From contig CM049405.1 in NCBI GenBank assembly GCA_026929865.2, positions 19,552,501-19,616,500 on the forward strand: 64,000 nt of DNA, given 5' to 3'. Position 1 is the first letter of the stretch; each line of letters begins with the position of its first letter. Below the pieces are notes generated by a model. It did not search any database, was not told the origin of the DNA, and worked only from the letters and a program-made list of their open reading frames with translations. Positions 38,242 through 50,225 of this stretch are shown in pieces. This DNA is from Hyperoplus lanceolatus (taxonomy: Eukaryota; Chordata; Actinopteri; Uranoscopiformes; Ammodytidae). A program made the position numbers and the translations under genes.

Positions 38242-39450
38242 AAAAATTACAAATATATTTATCTTATTTAAATTAGCATTAGGTTATATCCAGTATATTC
38301 CAGTGAAAAAAAATATTTCCTTCTAGATAAAAATGTTACACACATCACTTTCTCATGTACCATTTACAGCGATAATCGTCAAACGTAGCGAAATGTATTA
38401 ATAACCCTGTTTAATGTTACTAAATGCATCCCAGGGTTTGAATAGATAGTTTTTTTTACATATCTTAGTGCAATTATACCTGAAATTCCGAATACAAGGC
38501 CATTATCCGAGACGCATGTTAATGCAGGTGGAGAGAAGGTGCTGTTCACTTGAGTGCTGTCAACGGTTGTATTCCCCCACAGCACTGCCATTCAGCAGCT
38601 CCTGTGTGTAGTCAGTGCAGCAGACCTTAGGGGTCGTCACCGTCTGCCACTGTGCTCCATAAAGACAAAGCATTAACAGGAGGCAGGATGGAAGACGGAG
38701 TGGGTAATATTAAAGCATTTCAACAAAGTGATGTGGGATGCAATTATCCTGAAGGGGGCTGTAAAACAAGTGAGTTACATTTCAGTGTCTGTACAGTATG
38801 TTAGCCATTACACTGTAAAGACACATTAATTACCAAACATCAAAATGCAGCATATAAACACACATTAAAGCCAGGGCCCAATATAGTTGTATTTGATTCT
38901 GCTGGGAGAGGTCTGTTGAGAACATTAAGGAACCTATTTTCTATTTAGATCTGTCATAGATATTGCACCTTGATTGAAAGGATCTGCAGACTGCAGCTGC
39001 AGTCTGCTATCATATTGGGAGGCATGTCATCAGTGCATGAAGATTTTCCGATTGCGGTTATGAAAGAGGACCACGCAGAGGAGGCTTGGGAATAGTCGTG
39101 ATATTAAATTCTCGTTTTTTTACACCCTCGTGGACAAGGAAGTGGTGGGTGGTGGGGTTTGATGGGCACTGGGTGGGAGAATGGCTGTCTTTGGATCTTC
39201 TCAGGAGTTTTGGCTTCCACATAATGAGCTAGGCGAGTCTCAATCTCTGCACGGTTCACACACTTGAGGAGGGTAGTTTGACCAATACTGCATATTTCAG
39301 CACTTTGCTAATATACTGTTTCATTTCAGGCCTATAATGGTGTTAAAATAGGCCCCAAAGATTTAGTTTTTACCATTTTAATCAGGTTCCCAGTAGCTAT
39401 ATGCTCTTACATTAGTTGCTTTTATTTCACACATTATTAATTTATTATCA
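38242..39450. other. No recognisable gene
   Basis: No supported exon. A minus-strand frame at 38379-38591 lacks family resemblance. Confidence 0.35.
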
Positions 39451-39465
39451 AAGTTAGAATTGTGG

Positions 39466-39630
39466 GGGCGCCCTTAGCTCAGTTGGTAGGCCCAGCAGCA
39501 GACCCGGGTTTGATTCCCGCCCGCGGTCGTTCTCTGCATGTCACTCCCCTCACTGCCCCATTTCACCTCTTTCTCTTAACACTATCAATAAAGCATGAAA
39601 AATGCAAAAAATATATATCTTAAAAAAAAA
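39466..39630 (+). mobile_element. tRNA-derived SINE with intact target duplication
   Basis: The head GGGCGCCCTTAGCTCAGTTGG contains an RNA polymerase III box A (TAGCTCAGTTGG). GACCCGGGTTTGATTCC is box B. A tRNA-unrelated body follows (CTGCATGTCACTCCCC ... CTATCAATAAAGCATG), then an A-rich tail. A perfect 15-bp duplication AAGTTAGAATTGTGG flanks it at 39451-39465 and 39631-39645, the sign of LINE-mediated insertion. Although tRNA-like, the region between the boxes does not fold as a complete tRNA, so it is not a tRNA gene. Confidence 0.9.
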
Positions 39631-39645
39631 AAGTTAGAATTGTGG

Positions 39646-42600
39646 TTACACTATATTTAGACCTTTACAGTGCAAAATGGTATTTTCTTATGGAAAGACA
39701 ATAATGAACCTGAGGTCGTCTCTAAACTGACAGGCCCTTTAGCTGTATTTCTAAAATCACATGCTCTTCTATCGAGCTTGGGGTAATGCGTTCTGTAAAA
39801 AAGCCTCAATGTGAATGAATTGAAAGAAGCCAAGAAAAGAAAAGAAAAGAAAGTAGATCACAGCATTATGTCACAAAATAAAGCATGAGAAGCAGTGCAC
39901 ATCACCTATTATGAGATATCAAAGGGAAAGACACTGAGGGGGATTTGTTGTGTTTTTTTTTCTTTCAACACCCACATTAAACTGTAAATGATACACACAC
40001 AAACATACAGTCTCCCACACAAACACACACACACACACTGATATTGCTACACAAACGCCAAGAGAGCCTGTCCAATCACACACATGCAAGGCACACACAC
40101 ACAAACATACTCTTCTAGAGGTGACAATAGGGGAGAAAATGAGACACTTAATATAAAGGTGAGCTGTGACTCACCAGTATATTTGTCCTGGTTCAGCCCA
40201 CACATGTTTTTGTATGAGCTCTCCATCTTCTCTGTTATATTTTTTTGGGTGAATAGAATATGGCTTCATAGAAATAATTACACCCTATATACTTTTGACT
40301 GCTGCCAAAAATAAATTCCCCATTCAATATATTGTGGTTGCACCTTTTATTTACTTAATTGTTAATGTTTTACGTGACATGACGCAGGAATACGTACGAT
40401 TCTCAAACAAACTCTATGTATCTCAAAATGTGTAAGGATCTATTTGTTCCTTAAAAGAATCACGGTCCAACAAGACACGTAGAAATGGGAATATCACTTC
40501 GCAATGTATCGCATATTATCTTGCAGCTGTTCAGGTTAGGTCATACTCCGACCCTCCCTGAACCACAGCCAAAAATTTAAATGATTTAGCTTAGTCTTGT
40601 CAGCGTGATGGCCCATTCCCTGAAAGTCCTGTCAGGAGCTAAACAACTGAAGTCAGCATTCTGCAGTCCATCGGCACCAGCACTGCACTACAAGATTGAC
40701 AGTTTCCTATTGTCTTTGATGATGGTGACGACCGCCGAGATTCTCATTGAATGGACATAAGATGATTGTAATTGCGCTAAAACCATAAGTGGTTGATGTT
40801 AAACAAAGTATTTGGCAGGCATTCTATTCAGTGCAGATACTGGGTTGGGAAAAACCTTAAAAAGCCCCTTGCCCTATTGCAAATTCACAAAGATCGCAGC
40901 TAGATTAATTAGATTTCATCACTACGCTTAATTTTTTGGATATGATACCCTTAATGAACCAACAAACTTGTGAACAACTGACTAAGTTTGGCAGGTAAGA
41001 AGGCAGAATTACAACAACTGTAAATACAACAACTGCTTCAACTATTAAGTACTATAGATATTTATTTTTGATATGATTGTTTAATTAGACATATTGGACC
41101 AGTTTAAGAATGCTTTTTTTTAAATCGATTCATGTAAAAATTCTTATCTTTTGCGATTTTTTTAAAATAATGTTGAATTGCCTTACAATCACATGGATTA
41201 CAAGTTTCACATTACAATAGACTTAAATGAAGATGGATAGGACATTGACCTTTCATGCCATAATTTGCCACAACCTTAGCAAACAGTGGACTGGAGTAGA
41301 TCCTGAAACCCTCCTTTCAACTGAATCTAGAAATCGATTTGTAAATCGGGAATACTTTTGAATCAAGAATCGATTTTAAATCGAATCGTGACCCCCAAAA
41401 TCGGAATCGAATTGTGGGATTCCCAATGAGTCGCAGACTACTCTTTTGTTACTGACCCTAACCCTGACCAAGTATTCAAACTTGCCTATTAAGGCTGGTC
41501 TGACCTCAGGTGGAGACATTAAACTGTTGCCAAGAAGGTAGCCTTGGCCCGCAGCCCTTCGCTGTAAAAGTGGATATAAGCAGCCAGTGAAAGCGAATAC
41601 ATTTATCATTTGACAGGGTAGTTGTTTATGAACCCTATAGTCCACCTTGTTTTTTATGCACTCTCCCTTGAAAAGAGGAGAGGTCAATTTTAAGAGCAGA
41701 GATAACAGAGGCAATTATGGATGTCAATATTGGATTAGGCAGAAATCACTAATGACTAGATAACAGTTATTAGAAGTCTTAGTCTTTTGCAGGAAAATGT
41801 TTTGTTGTGCAGAATGGTTTTGAACATATGGTTTGGGTGCACCATTTGCATGCGTCTTTAAAAGTATGACAACAATAAGAGTCACACATTTCTTAGTTAT
41901 TTATGTATTGAACTGATCTGTTACTTTCTGCCTCACTCTCCCAATATCTAAATAAACTGCTTCCCTCAAGGGTTGCCATACTTTTGATATGTTTTGACTC
42001 AGGATGTTGCTTCTGAAATGTTTCGACTTTGATGTGTTAAGCAGATATTGCTTTTATAAAATAACATTGTGTTAAGCTTTGGAAGGATTGTTTTTTTTTG
42101 TCAAGCTTATACATCTAAATGATAAAGAGTTGTAAGAGGTTGCTATGGTAAGAATGAGAGTAGGGGAGAATTATACAATATAAATGAAATATAATGTTGT
42201 ATATAATATAAATACAAAATCAGCACATTTCAAAACTGACGTCATTTGGTAAATGAATATCACATCAATATCAACAGTGAGTAGTTTTTCAAGCAAAAAG
42301 GTCAAGTTCAAAAGTAAAGTTTGAATTTGTCAAATGAAGACACTGCTTTTTCTTGGACTTGTTTAATAGTGAACTGGATATCTTTGGGTTTATGGCTGTG
42401 GTTTGGATTATATAGTTATAATGAAACAATTCATTTGAAGAGGTCACCCTCGAAATGTTCACCTGGGGATATTTTGGAGGAATAGGGACAATCTCTCACT
42501 ACTTGAAAGCACACTGACCAACGGCAACAGGCTAATCTTTAGAAGAAAAAAACGTGGGCAAACTTAGGCAAACAGAGAAGGAGAGAGAGTGGCAGCCTGC

Positions 42601-42688
42601 TGGCAGACATGCATGTTGAGTGTGTTGGTGCTGCTGCCAAAGCTACCACCGAGTGTCTCTCTTCTTTCATCCAAAGAGCCTAAGTTTC

Positions 42689-42696
<8 letters not shown>
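39646..42696. other. No recognisable gene; hAT-like fragment at 41100-41430
   Basis: Around 41120-41410 several ATCGATT/AATCGAAT motifs occur, with GAATCGTGACCCCCAAA, which resemble the subterminal part of fish hAT MITEs. Matching ends and a target duplication were not found. The rest is plain AT-rich DNA with a short (CA)n at 40023-40039. Confidence 0.4.

Positions 42697-42730
<34 letters not shown>
42697..42730. repeat. (CA)17 microsatellite
   Basis: Perfect CA array. Open frames crossing it are artefacts. Confidence 0.95.
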
Positions 42731-42732
<2 letters not shown>

Positions 42733-43134
42733 GTTACATCATTACCTGAATGTGACAAGGGAGGACTGCCTGTTTGTGTATTTGTGTGTTTGTGCGTGCC
42801 CGGTTGACTCTCAGGATTAGGTTGTCTCATGAACACACAAGGCTTATGTAAAGCTGACCTACAGTACCGCACCACAAGAGTCAGTGAACAGTGCTGCTGC
42901 AGTGCCCCCTTAGCTGGCAACTCTGCCTTGACTGCTCACTAACACCAGACTAAAAAAAATGAAATTGATTTCACAATATGTGTTTGTTTAGATATCTTAA
43001 AGTGTATTATATCTATTAGACTACAGACTAGGTGGTACTTTTTCTTGGTGGTTTTGTCTATTCAATCCTACCATTTTTTTTTCCAACATTTTTCCAAATG
43101 CTGAGATAGTGAACTGAGACAGCAAAATAGCCTA
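42731..43134. other. No recognisable feature
   Basis: Nothing supported. Confidence 0.35.
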
Positions 43135-43165
43135 CTGTGTAGTGTAGTGTAGTGTAGTGTAGTGT
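43135..43165. repeat. (GTGTA)6 pentanucleotide repeat
   Basis: Six consecutive GTGTA units in GC-moderate flanks. Confidence 0.92.
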
Positions 43166-43947
43166 CAGGCCATCAGGGAAAGCAACACGTGCTGTCAGAC
43201 AACAAATCCCCAGTTTAACCTTATTATCCAAACGATCTTATCCGGAGCTAAAAACAGAGGTGTGTGTGCGATTTATAACTCTAACGATCCACTGTCGTGT
43301 CCACTTAATCTTCTGTGTAGTGGACAATTATAACTGACATTAATGTGTTTTTACCTTCCTGTCTCTTTGTGTTGTGTCCTTCTATGTTTTTTTCTCATAT
43401 ATTTCTCATACAAATGCCAAAACTACTATAAAAAAAACATCTTCAATCCATCCTAGAATTTCCCAGTAGATTGTTTTTCGAACCAAATAAAGTTCATCTA
43501 AAGGGTAGCAGATCTATCTTAGGTCTACTGAAACATTACACAAACCAGCCAGTCTGGTCTTAAATGTTGTCTAAAATGCTGCCAACATGCTGCTGACTGG
43601 CCTCCATTCACAGGTTACCAGTCACAACAACAATAGTGAGGTTCTATGTTAAAAGTACTGCATGCTTTAGGGTTGTTGTCCCTTTCTGAGCTACATTCCT
43701 TATTCCACTTGCAGGTGCCCTCATTCTTCTTCCCAATGAGAAGCCTCTTGTCAGTGACAACCTAAAGGACTGTTTTTTTCAGGTTTAACTTATTCACACA
43801 TTTTTATCTGTTCTACATAGAAATCCATACTCTTAAGGACAAAATTACAACTCTAACATGTGCCTTATTGATGGGCACACAGCACTCTTATTTTAACAAA
43901 AACCCTAGGCTATGCTGAACACTATAAATCTGCATCCATCCACACCA
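43166..43947. other. No recognisable feature
   Basis: No supported exon or element. Confidence 0.35.
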
Positions 43948-43955
43948 ATACTGTA

Positions 43956-44116
43956 CTAGTCTCGCACAGCCAGACCAAACTACAGCTAGTATGGTCTGGA
44001 ACCAAGCTATATCGCATAAACGGTAGGCTACAGCGGGGAAGAGGAAGGGGAGGAGTCTGATGTTGTTTTCAAACGGGAGCGCTATACTAGTTATCGATAT
44101 CCGGTTAGCCAGACTA
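43956..44116. mobile_element. 161-bp hAT-like MITE
   Basis: The 8-bp duplication ATACTGTA lies at 43948-43955 and 44117-44124. The left end CTAGTCTCGCACAGCCAG and inverted right end TAGTCTGGCTAAC are imperfect inverted repeats. It is the same family as the 227-bp insert at 24309, sharing TAGTCTCGC and CAGACCAAACTACAGC near the left end. Confidence 0.82.
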
Positions 44117-44124
44117 ATACTGTA

Positions 44125-45663
44125 TAAACACTAGACCCTCCATCCTCATAGGAAACCCCCTAAACGCATCGGTTCATCTTCTGGTTCCTGACTGACAGTC
44201 TTTTCAATCCAGCCATCTACTATATTGACCACACACACTAGGTATAGACCCCCCCTCCATGCATCACCTTGACATCTGCACTTTCAGCCAATGTCACAGC
44301 AACTGAACTGTTGAATACTTAATGAGTATTTGCTTACTATAAAATAAGTTGAAATGAGGACTTACATTCCCTCTTAATCAGTGGGAAAAATGGGTTACTT
44401 CTATCGCTGCTAAAATAATGGTTATGTCATTTTACAGGTCCACTTCCCCTTTAAGACCCTACCAGAAGATAAACACATTCGATAAACTCAGCCTAATCCC
44501 TTGTCACTTATAGAGTTTCATAAAATCTATATTTGTGCTGTTAACCATACATAGACCCGGACACACAATCATAGAGGTGCAAAGACAAGTTGCCAATGTT
44601 AATAGAACTGTGACGAATGCCCTTATGTAAGTAAAAAGCAAGTAAAACAAATTAAAAATAATCATGTCAGCATATGGCTGAATCTGCTCCTGTGCTTCAC
44701 ATATACAGCAGGCAAAAAGCAGACAGGGGTGTGGAACGATATTAAACTGATAGATGACTAGCCTGGCCTTCCAGGAGCCGGCTCCTTCAGCGAGGCGAGG
44801 AGGAGCTCCAAAGCTGCTGCTGCTGCTGCTACCTCATTTGGAATGCGCCAGGCGTCTAAATGTATCTGCACACACACCACACACTGACTGTGGGAAAGTG
44901 GACAGGGCAGAGAGAAATCAATAGCCTGGACTTGTGTATGTAAATGAGACGGGACTGAAGCCTGGGAGTGTAGTAGGCTATGCGACGTCGATCGTGTTTA
45001 AAGCTCACTATTTGATATCCATTTAGTAATGAGGTAAAGAATGTCAGATGGGGTAAACAGGCCCAGCCTGCTTTAGCTGTATTTGCTGTGTATTGGGTTA
45101 ATGATAAAGAAGGGGTTCATGAATGAAGACGTCAGGTCTAAATGCTCTCACACATGATCTCACATGGAATTAGAGCTCAATATAATATGATCCAGCAGCT
45201 AGAGATGTTACTATTCTACTATTCTACAACAACAAAAAATGGCATGGTGATTATGTCAATGGCAATCATTCACAAAAATGTGGCTTTAATTTGTGTGAGC
45301 AATTTGCAATATGACTCAGCACCTATATTGCACCCCTCTCATTTTAATCATTTGTCAGCCTAGGTCAGGTTATCAATCACTAGCCTAATATCTTTCAAAA
45401 TTGTCTTATTATTTGTTTATTTATTTTTTTTACACAGTGACCTCATGTTATAGCGTTATTATCTAATCTCCCTAGACTATAGACTGGTCAGCCTGGTAGC
45501 ATTGCACTGCCACCGCAGCCACACAGGTTCCCGCAGTGACCGCAATAGGAACAGGCTTAAGTAGCACAATGCAGACATTATCCTTTCAACCCGTCATAAA
45601 CAAAAAAGCATTCAAGTGCGTAATTGGATAAACAATACCGAAAACCAAATCAATAAGGCTTAC
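44125..45663. other. No recognisable feature
   Basis: A (TGC)5 run occurs near 44817. No exon was identified on either strand. Confidence 0.35.
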
Positions 45664-45899
45664 CTATCTCAGGAGATTTAGCCCCTAGATCTGTTGCTGG
45701 GCAGTGATTTCATACGACAATAATTCCGCAACACAAAGCTCACCAAAAACCTGGCTGAAAAACAAGAGATGAGACAGCACGGGACTCGTCAGAATCCAGA
45801 CCCAGTTCTCCTGTAGACGAACAATGCGTCCTTTCTCCATCCACACAGAGAGGGGCACCTCATCATTTCTGCCTCACCGCTTTCTCAAATGATAATTCG
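45664..45899 (-). other. Candidate 236-nt 5' noncoding exon
   Basis: On the minus strand a strong acceptor (AGTCTTCCTTTCTCCCGACAG) ends just before 45899. A consensus donor (GAGATAG|GTAAGCC) follows 45664. The exon holds several ATGs that reach early stops, as in a 5' UTR. It would be exon 2 of a gene transcribed leftward whose first exon ends at 46024. The coding part would lie in the 0-45 kb region or beyond. No identity can be assigned. Confidence 0.4.
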
Positions 45900-46023
45900 C
45901 TGTCGGGAGAAAGGAAGACTCCCTCTGACCGCCATTACCTCAAGCTTTTGTTGTCATTGCAATACATACACATTAATTTCTATGACGCTGATAAGAGAAA
46001 TTAAGAAGTAAATTTGTTTTTAC

Positions 46024-46090
46024 CTATTCGGCGCAGTGTCTTTCAGTGCAACTCCGGGTCTGTCAGGCAGAGGCTCCGCATCCTGCATTT
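46024..46090 (-). other. Candidate first exon and promoter region
   Basis: Minus-strand sequence GAGCCTCTGCCTGACAGAC ... GCGCCGAATAG is followed by donor GTAAAAAC at 46023-46018. It is noticeably richer in GC and CpG (CCGG, GCGCCG, GTCGCGCC upstream to about 46130) than anything within several kb, as expected near a start site. The 5' limit is a guess. It would lie about 3.9 kb downstream of the kansl1l stop codon, in the same orientation. Confidence 0.35.
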
Positions 46091-46728
46091 ACCGTAATGA
46101 CGGTAATTGTCGCGCCGTTACATTGCTGCGGTGCCCCAGTAGCTAATTACGGTGCTATGCTCCATTATAGTTTTTCTTTTTTAAGATTAAAGGCTGAATA
46201 AAATAAAATAAAGCATTATTTACATTAATCTCAATATTGGAGTCAATTAGTAGTAATGGGAACGTAAATTCAACTAGCTTATTTTCACTTCAGCAGCAGA
46301 AGCCAGAAGCTCGCTAAGTTATCCTGTTTTAACCTGATCCAAATTCCGCAAGAACAGTGAAACAAAGTCATGCAAGTATTCTGTCTGGTCCTGTTCAGCC
46401 CTCTTGTTGGCCATGGAAAGTAAACCATGGCTTTTACATGATACCCCATGCTTCATTGTCGTTTAATAGTTGACCACAATGCCTAAAAGGATATGTTGCT
46501 GTTAACTTGCGTACAAAGCGGTATAGAGTTAGCATCCAAATATAAGCTACACTAGCTAGCTCTTAGCTTTCTCCAGGACGCCGTTCCTTTTGTACTTTTG
46601 TACAGTTGTTTCGGCTTTACCCATTTGACTACGATTTTAACGTATTTATTTATTTGATATATTATCTTTGGTATTCATACATATTCTTCGAGTTTATTAT
46701 TTTAGTTTTATGAATTAAGTATTATATT

Positions 46729-46730
<2 letters not shown>

Positions 46731-46769
<39 letters not shown>

Positions 46770-46796
46770 GTGGTGGTGGTGGTGGTGGTGGTAGTC
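46731..46796. repeat. (TTG)n-(GTG)n compound microsatellite
   Basis: About 13 TTG units run directly into about 7 GTG units, then GTAGTC drift. Confidence 0.95.
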
Positions 46797-49700
46797 GTAG
46801 TAGTGTTGTTAGTAGGCTATTATTAACAGATTTGTTTTGTTTTTTTTGGGGGGTGAAAAAATAAAAAATAGAATGTTACTTTGGTAAAATGCCAAATGAC
46901 CTGGCCAAACAAATAAGTTGTATCTGTCTGAATCATAGATAGTATATAAAATCTGAATGTCATTTGCCACCACAGGGGATTGTGTTTATGCTGCTCATAT
47001 CTTTGAAAAAGAAAAAGTAATAGCAGTATTTCTCTCTCCGACAGTGAACTATTTCCATTGGTTCTACTCATATAAATTGTCTTTCATTTTCCACATTAAG
47101 TGGACATTCCAAAATTGATGCAATTAACCTATGCTGGGATGCAAGGGTTTCTGGATTAGCCAATTTAAATTGTAGTGTAGGCCTACTTTTTAGTGTAGCT
47201 TTTCATTTCACCTTCCATATCAATGTACCACTATTACTACTACAGTAATACAATGCAACAGTATACAATCACTTGTAAAACAGTATCGTATATAGGTATA
47301 GTTTTAAAAATTAATCTGCATCCAATGTTGGGTTAATATTTTGCTCATATAAGAGCGCCCTCCTGAGGGCAACTGCTGTAGTTACATCCATCTATTCAAA
47401 ATCATTTCTTGGGACAATTGAAGGAATACTTATTTTCCTAGAATGTTTCACAATTGTATTGTGTTTAAGTTCAATTAATAATAATAATTGCTTGAGGGAT
47501 ATTCTGAGTTAATGTTGTTAACTGAAGCAGGCCTCTAAGGAGCAATATGGCCCCCATGGCTACCATAGGCTAATCCTGCCTACCAGCCATCAGGATGAGA
47601 CAGATGTGTCCTGGCATTAAGGTGGACCACCTACAGGAGAGGTGAGGCTGCTGGCTCAGATTCACACAGATTATATTGACCCAAGCAGAAGATGAGGGGA
47701 AGAAACCACCTGTTCAGGTGTTGGCTTGTTGGCAGTATTGAACATTTACATCCCCCCCAGTAAATATGCATTTTCCAAGAACCCAGGAAATACGTACGTT
47801 GAATATGAACAGGAAGGGCATCCGGAACTGATCGGAGAGCTCGATTAACAGCCAAATCCTACATACTGAAATCAGATAATTACCATCTGCAAATTATTTT
47901 TTATACGATTGAGTTTCTAATTCTGTGCACCCAGTCTCTGATCACTGGTATAAAGCAAATGACACACATACACTGAGATGTGAAGGATGACCTTGACCAC
48001 CATCTGCCCATTAGGCCTCCCGCTAGCTTTGAAGGATATTATAACAGGAGAGTATGCATACGGGACCAAAGAATGAGCTGCTTCAATGGGACTGTGGTGG
48101 TCCTAAAAAGCAGTGACCTCCATAAGCCTTAATCATCCAAATCACTGAAACGACCTTCCATTAGTTTGTTAGCCTATATAAATGACATCTTAAATACACT
48201 TGGCATGGTGCTGCATTGGAATTGCACATGACCACAGAGCTTCTAACTGATGAGTGTCTTTGCTTACTGTGTGTAATTGTGTTGCATGTCTAAAAGGCAC
48301 ATCAAATAATATTATAATAATGATAGGCTTTAAATGTGGAACCAGCGATCCTGGAGAATGTTTGTTGTCAGAATCACCTTTTGTCCAAGCAGTTATCTCC
48401 TCACGATCCGTAACCTGTCAGTACGGTGTGCGCCCTGAAACGGTGTTGATACACCGCCTAGGGTCTGTAAACTGGTATGTAAACAAAGGGGCCCACCGTA
48501 GCTGGTAACATACCAGTTTACAGAGCCTGGGCTGTATATTAACACTGGATTTAGTTAATATATAATATGGTGTATAATAGAACCGAAAAGTGTATAATAT
48601 GGGAGCTTTAAGACTTTCAATCATTTAAGCCATATTCACACATATTTCTTCTATTCTATCCCCAATTTAAAATGTAAAAAGTCCCTGTACTGATGTGTGG
48701 AGTGCAAATAGCCTAATTTTCCAAAAGGACTGTCAAATAATCCCAAACCACCGAAATGAAGAGGGAATCAACACAAAAATAGGAGTCAAGCATGTGATTC
48801 CTCCAGCGCTTCCCCAATATAGTGAAGATTTACACGATTGTTAGAGCTACTGTACGCACATGACAGATGAACGCTGAAAGTAATCAGTGGAGAGTGTTCT
48901 CACCCAGTGTCAGCCACTTGCCCTGTGCTTGTAACCATTTCAATTAGCAATCAGAAAACAATAAGGTATGAATTCAAGCCATCACATTAAGTGTACTACT
49001 GTCAGTGTTTACTGATCACTTTTCTTGAAAAAAAAAAAAAAAATGACAGTGTCAACAAACAAAAACAAAACATTAAAATAAAAAATTCACATAGAGGTCA
49101 AGTAAAAGTAACATAAATATATGTATGTTTTTCGATACAGACTTTTTTAAGACAACTGTGGTAATAAATAGCAACTAAAAACAGAATACAAACCTGAGAC
49201 TACAATGTGTCTGTGCTGGTTTATGTGTTTTTACATACGGTACCTTTAGTACATTAAAACCCTGGAAACGTAGCAAAATCTACAGTAGTTAGTTTTAACT
49301 ATTGAGACACAAGTTACAAATATTTAAAAAATTAACACTATTGCTTTACAGTACGGAGCAAATAACATCAAGTCACTGCACTCGTGGAATGTTTTCCCAT
49401 TGAAGTTCTCCGGAGGACTTTTTTTTCTCTGATGTGAGGAGATCTAGAGAGGAGATAATACAATAATGAATTAATTTAATTAGAACAATTTGAACTTAGG
49501 ATCAAAACACACACCTATGCATTAACCTTTAATGTTTGATTAGATTAAATGACTTAAATTCATAAATTACTATGACTGAACTAATTAATCAATGATGCTT
49601 TTGTTAACGACTAGTACATCAATCAATCAATAAAGAAATATATGTCTCGAAATACAAAACCAGAAATCCAATAGCAAACCAATGAAAAGGGCTATGAATC

Positions 49701-50000
49701 TAAATAAACATATTAATAAATCATTGAATGAATAACAAAACAAAAATAATGATTTACTCATTTGAATAAACTGCTGGAACACATGGCACATTTACTTTTG
49801 TAAATTGGCTTATTAATAAATGCCTTAAAACTGATTAAATTAATAACTTTGAACAGAAATAATATTAACTAAACACTAAATAAATTATGGAAAATCCTCC
49901 TTTTCACAGCATCTTCAAGGACTACATATTGAACATACTAGTAAACAAGGAATTCACTGGATTTCCCAACTCACATGCACTGCAGTAAGACACTGCCTTC
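46797..50000. other. Intergenic DNA and probable kansl1l 3' UTR
   Basis: The part nearest 50,000 should hold the 3' UTR of the minus-strand gene ending at 50001. Weak minus-strand ATTAAA signals appear near 49480 and 49530, but I cannot choose a cleavage site. Further left I see only AT-rich sequence, an A-run at 49028 and the hairpin at 48464-48524. Confidence 0.4.
48464..48524. repeat. Inverted repeat with about 20-bp arms
   Basis: GGTCTGTAAACTGGTATGT (from 48464) is mirrored by ACATACCAGTTTACAGAGCC (to 48527). The phrase GGCTCTGTAAGCTGGTATGT also occurs inside the hAT element at 32211, so it is probably transposon-derived. Confidence 0.6.
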
Positions 50001-50225
50001 TCAGCTGCCTTTCGGCGTGGTGCTCTGGCTTTGTCCACCGGGCGGCAGTGTAGCACCAGATGGCCGAGCTGGAGACGGGAGATGGGAGTTGGAGTTCTTT
50101 GATGTGAAGGAGACAGAGCTCCACTCAGACCAGCCTGATGGGACTCTTTCTATGTCCTCAGAGAGCATGGCATCTTCCTCATTCTCGTCCAGAGGAAACA
50201 CTCGATGCTCCCACGGTGTTTGAGG
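50001..50225 (-). CDS. kansl1l: kansl1l exon A (225 nt, terminal exon)
   Basis: Acceptor TTGTCCTTTGGCAG. It encodes [18 protein letters not shown] and continues to TGA at 50001-50003 after 74 codons. The WE-R-FPL motif is conserved near the C-terminus of KANSL1 family proteins. Confidence 0.87.
   Translation of the reverse strand, partial: PQTPWEHRVFPLDENEEDAMLSEDIERVPSGWSEWSSVSFTSKNSNSHLPSPARPSGATLPPGGQSQSTTPKGS

Noticed and set aside
39466..39540. tRNA gene
   Set aside because: Box A and box B are present, but the arms do not make a full cloverleaf, and a SINE body, A-rich tail and 15-bp target duplication follow.
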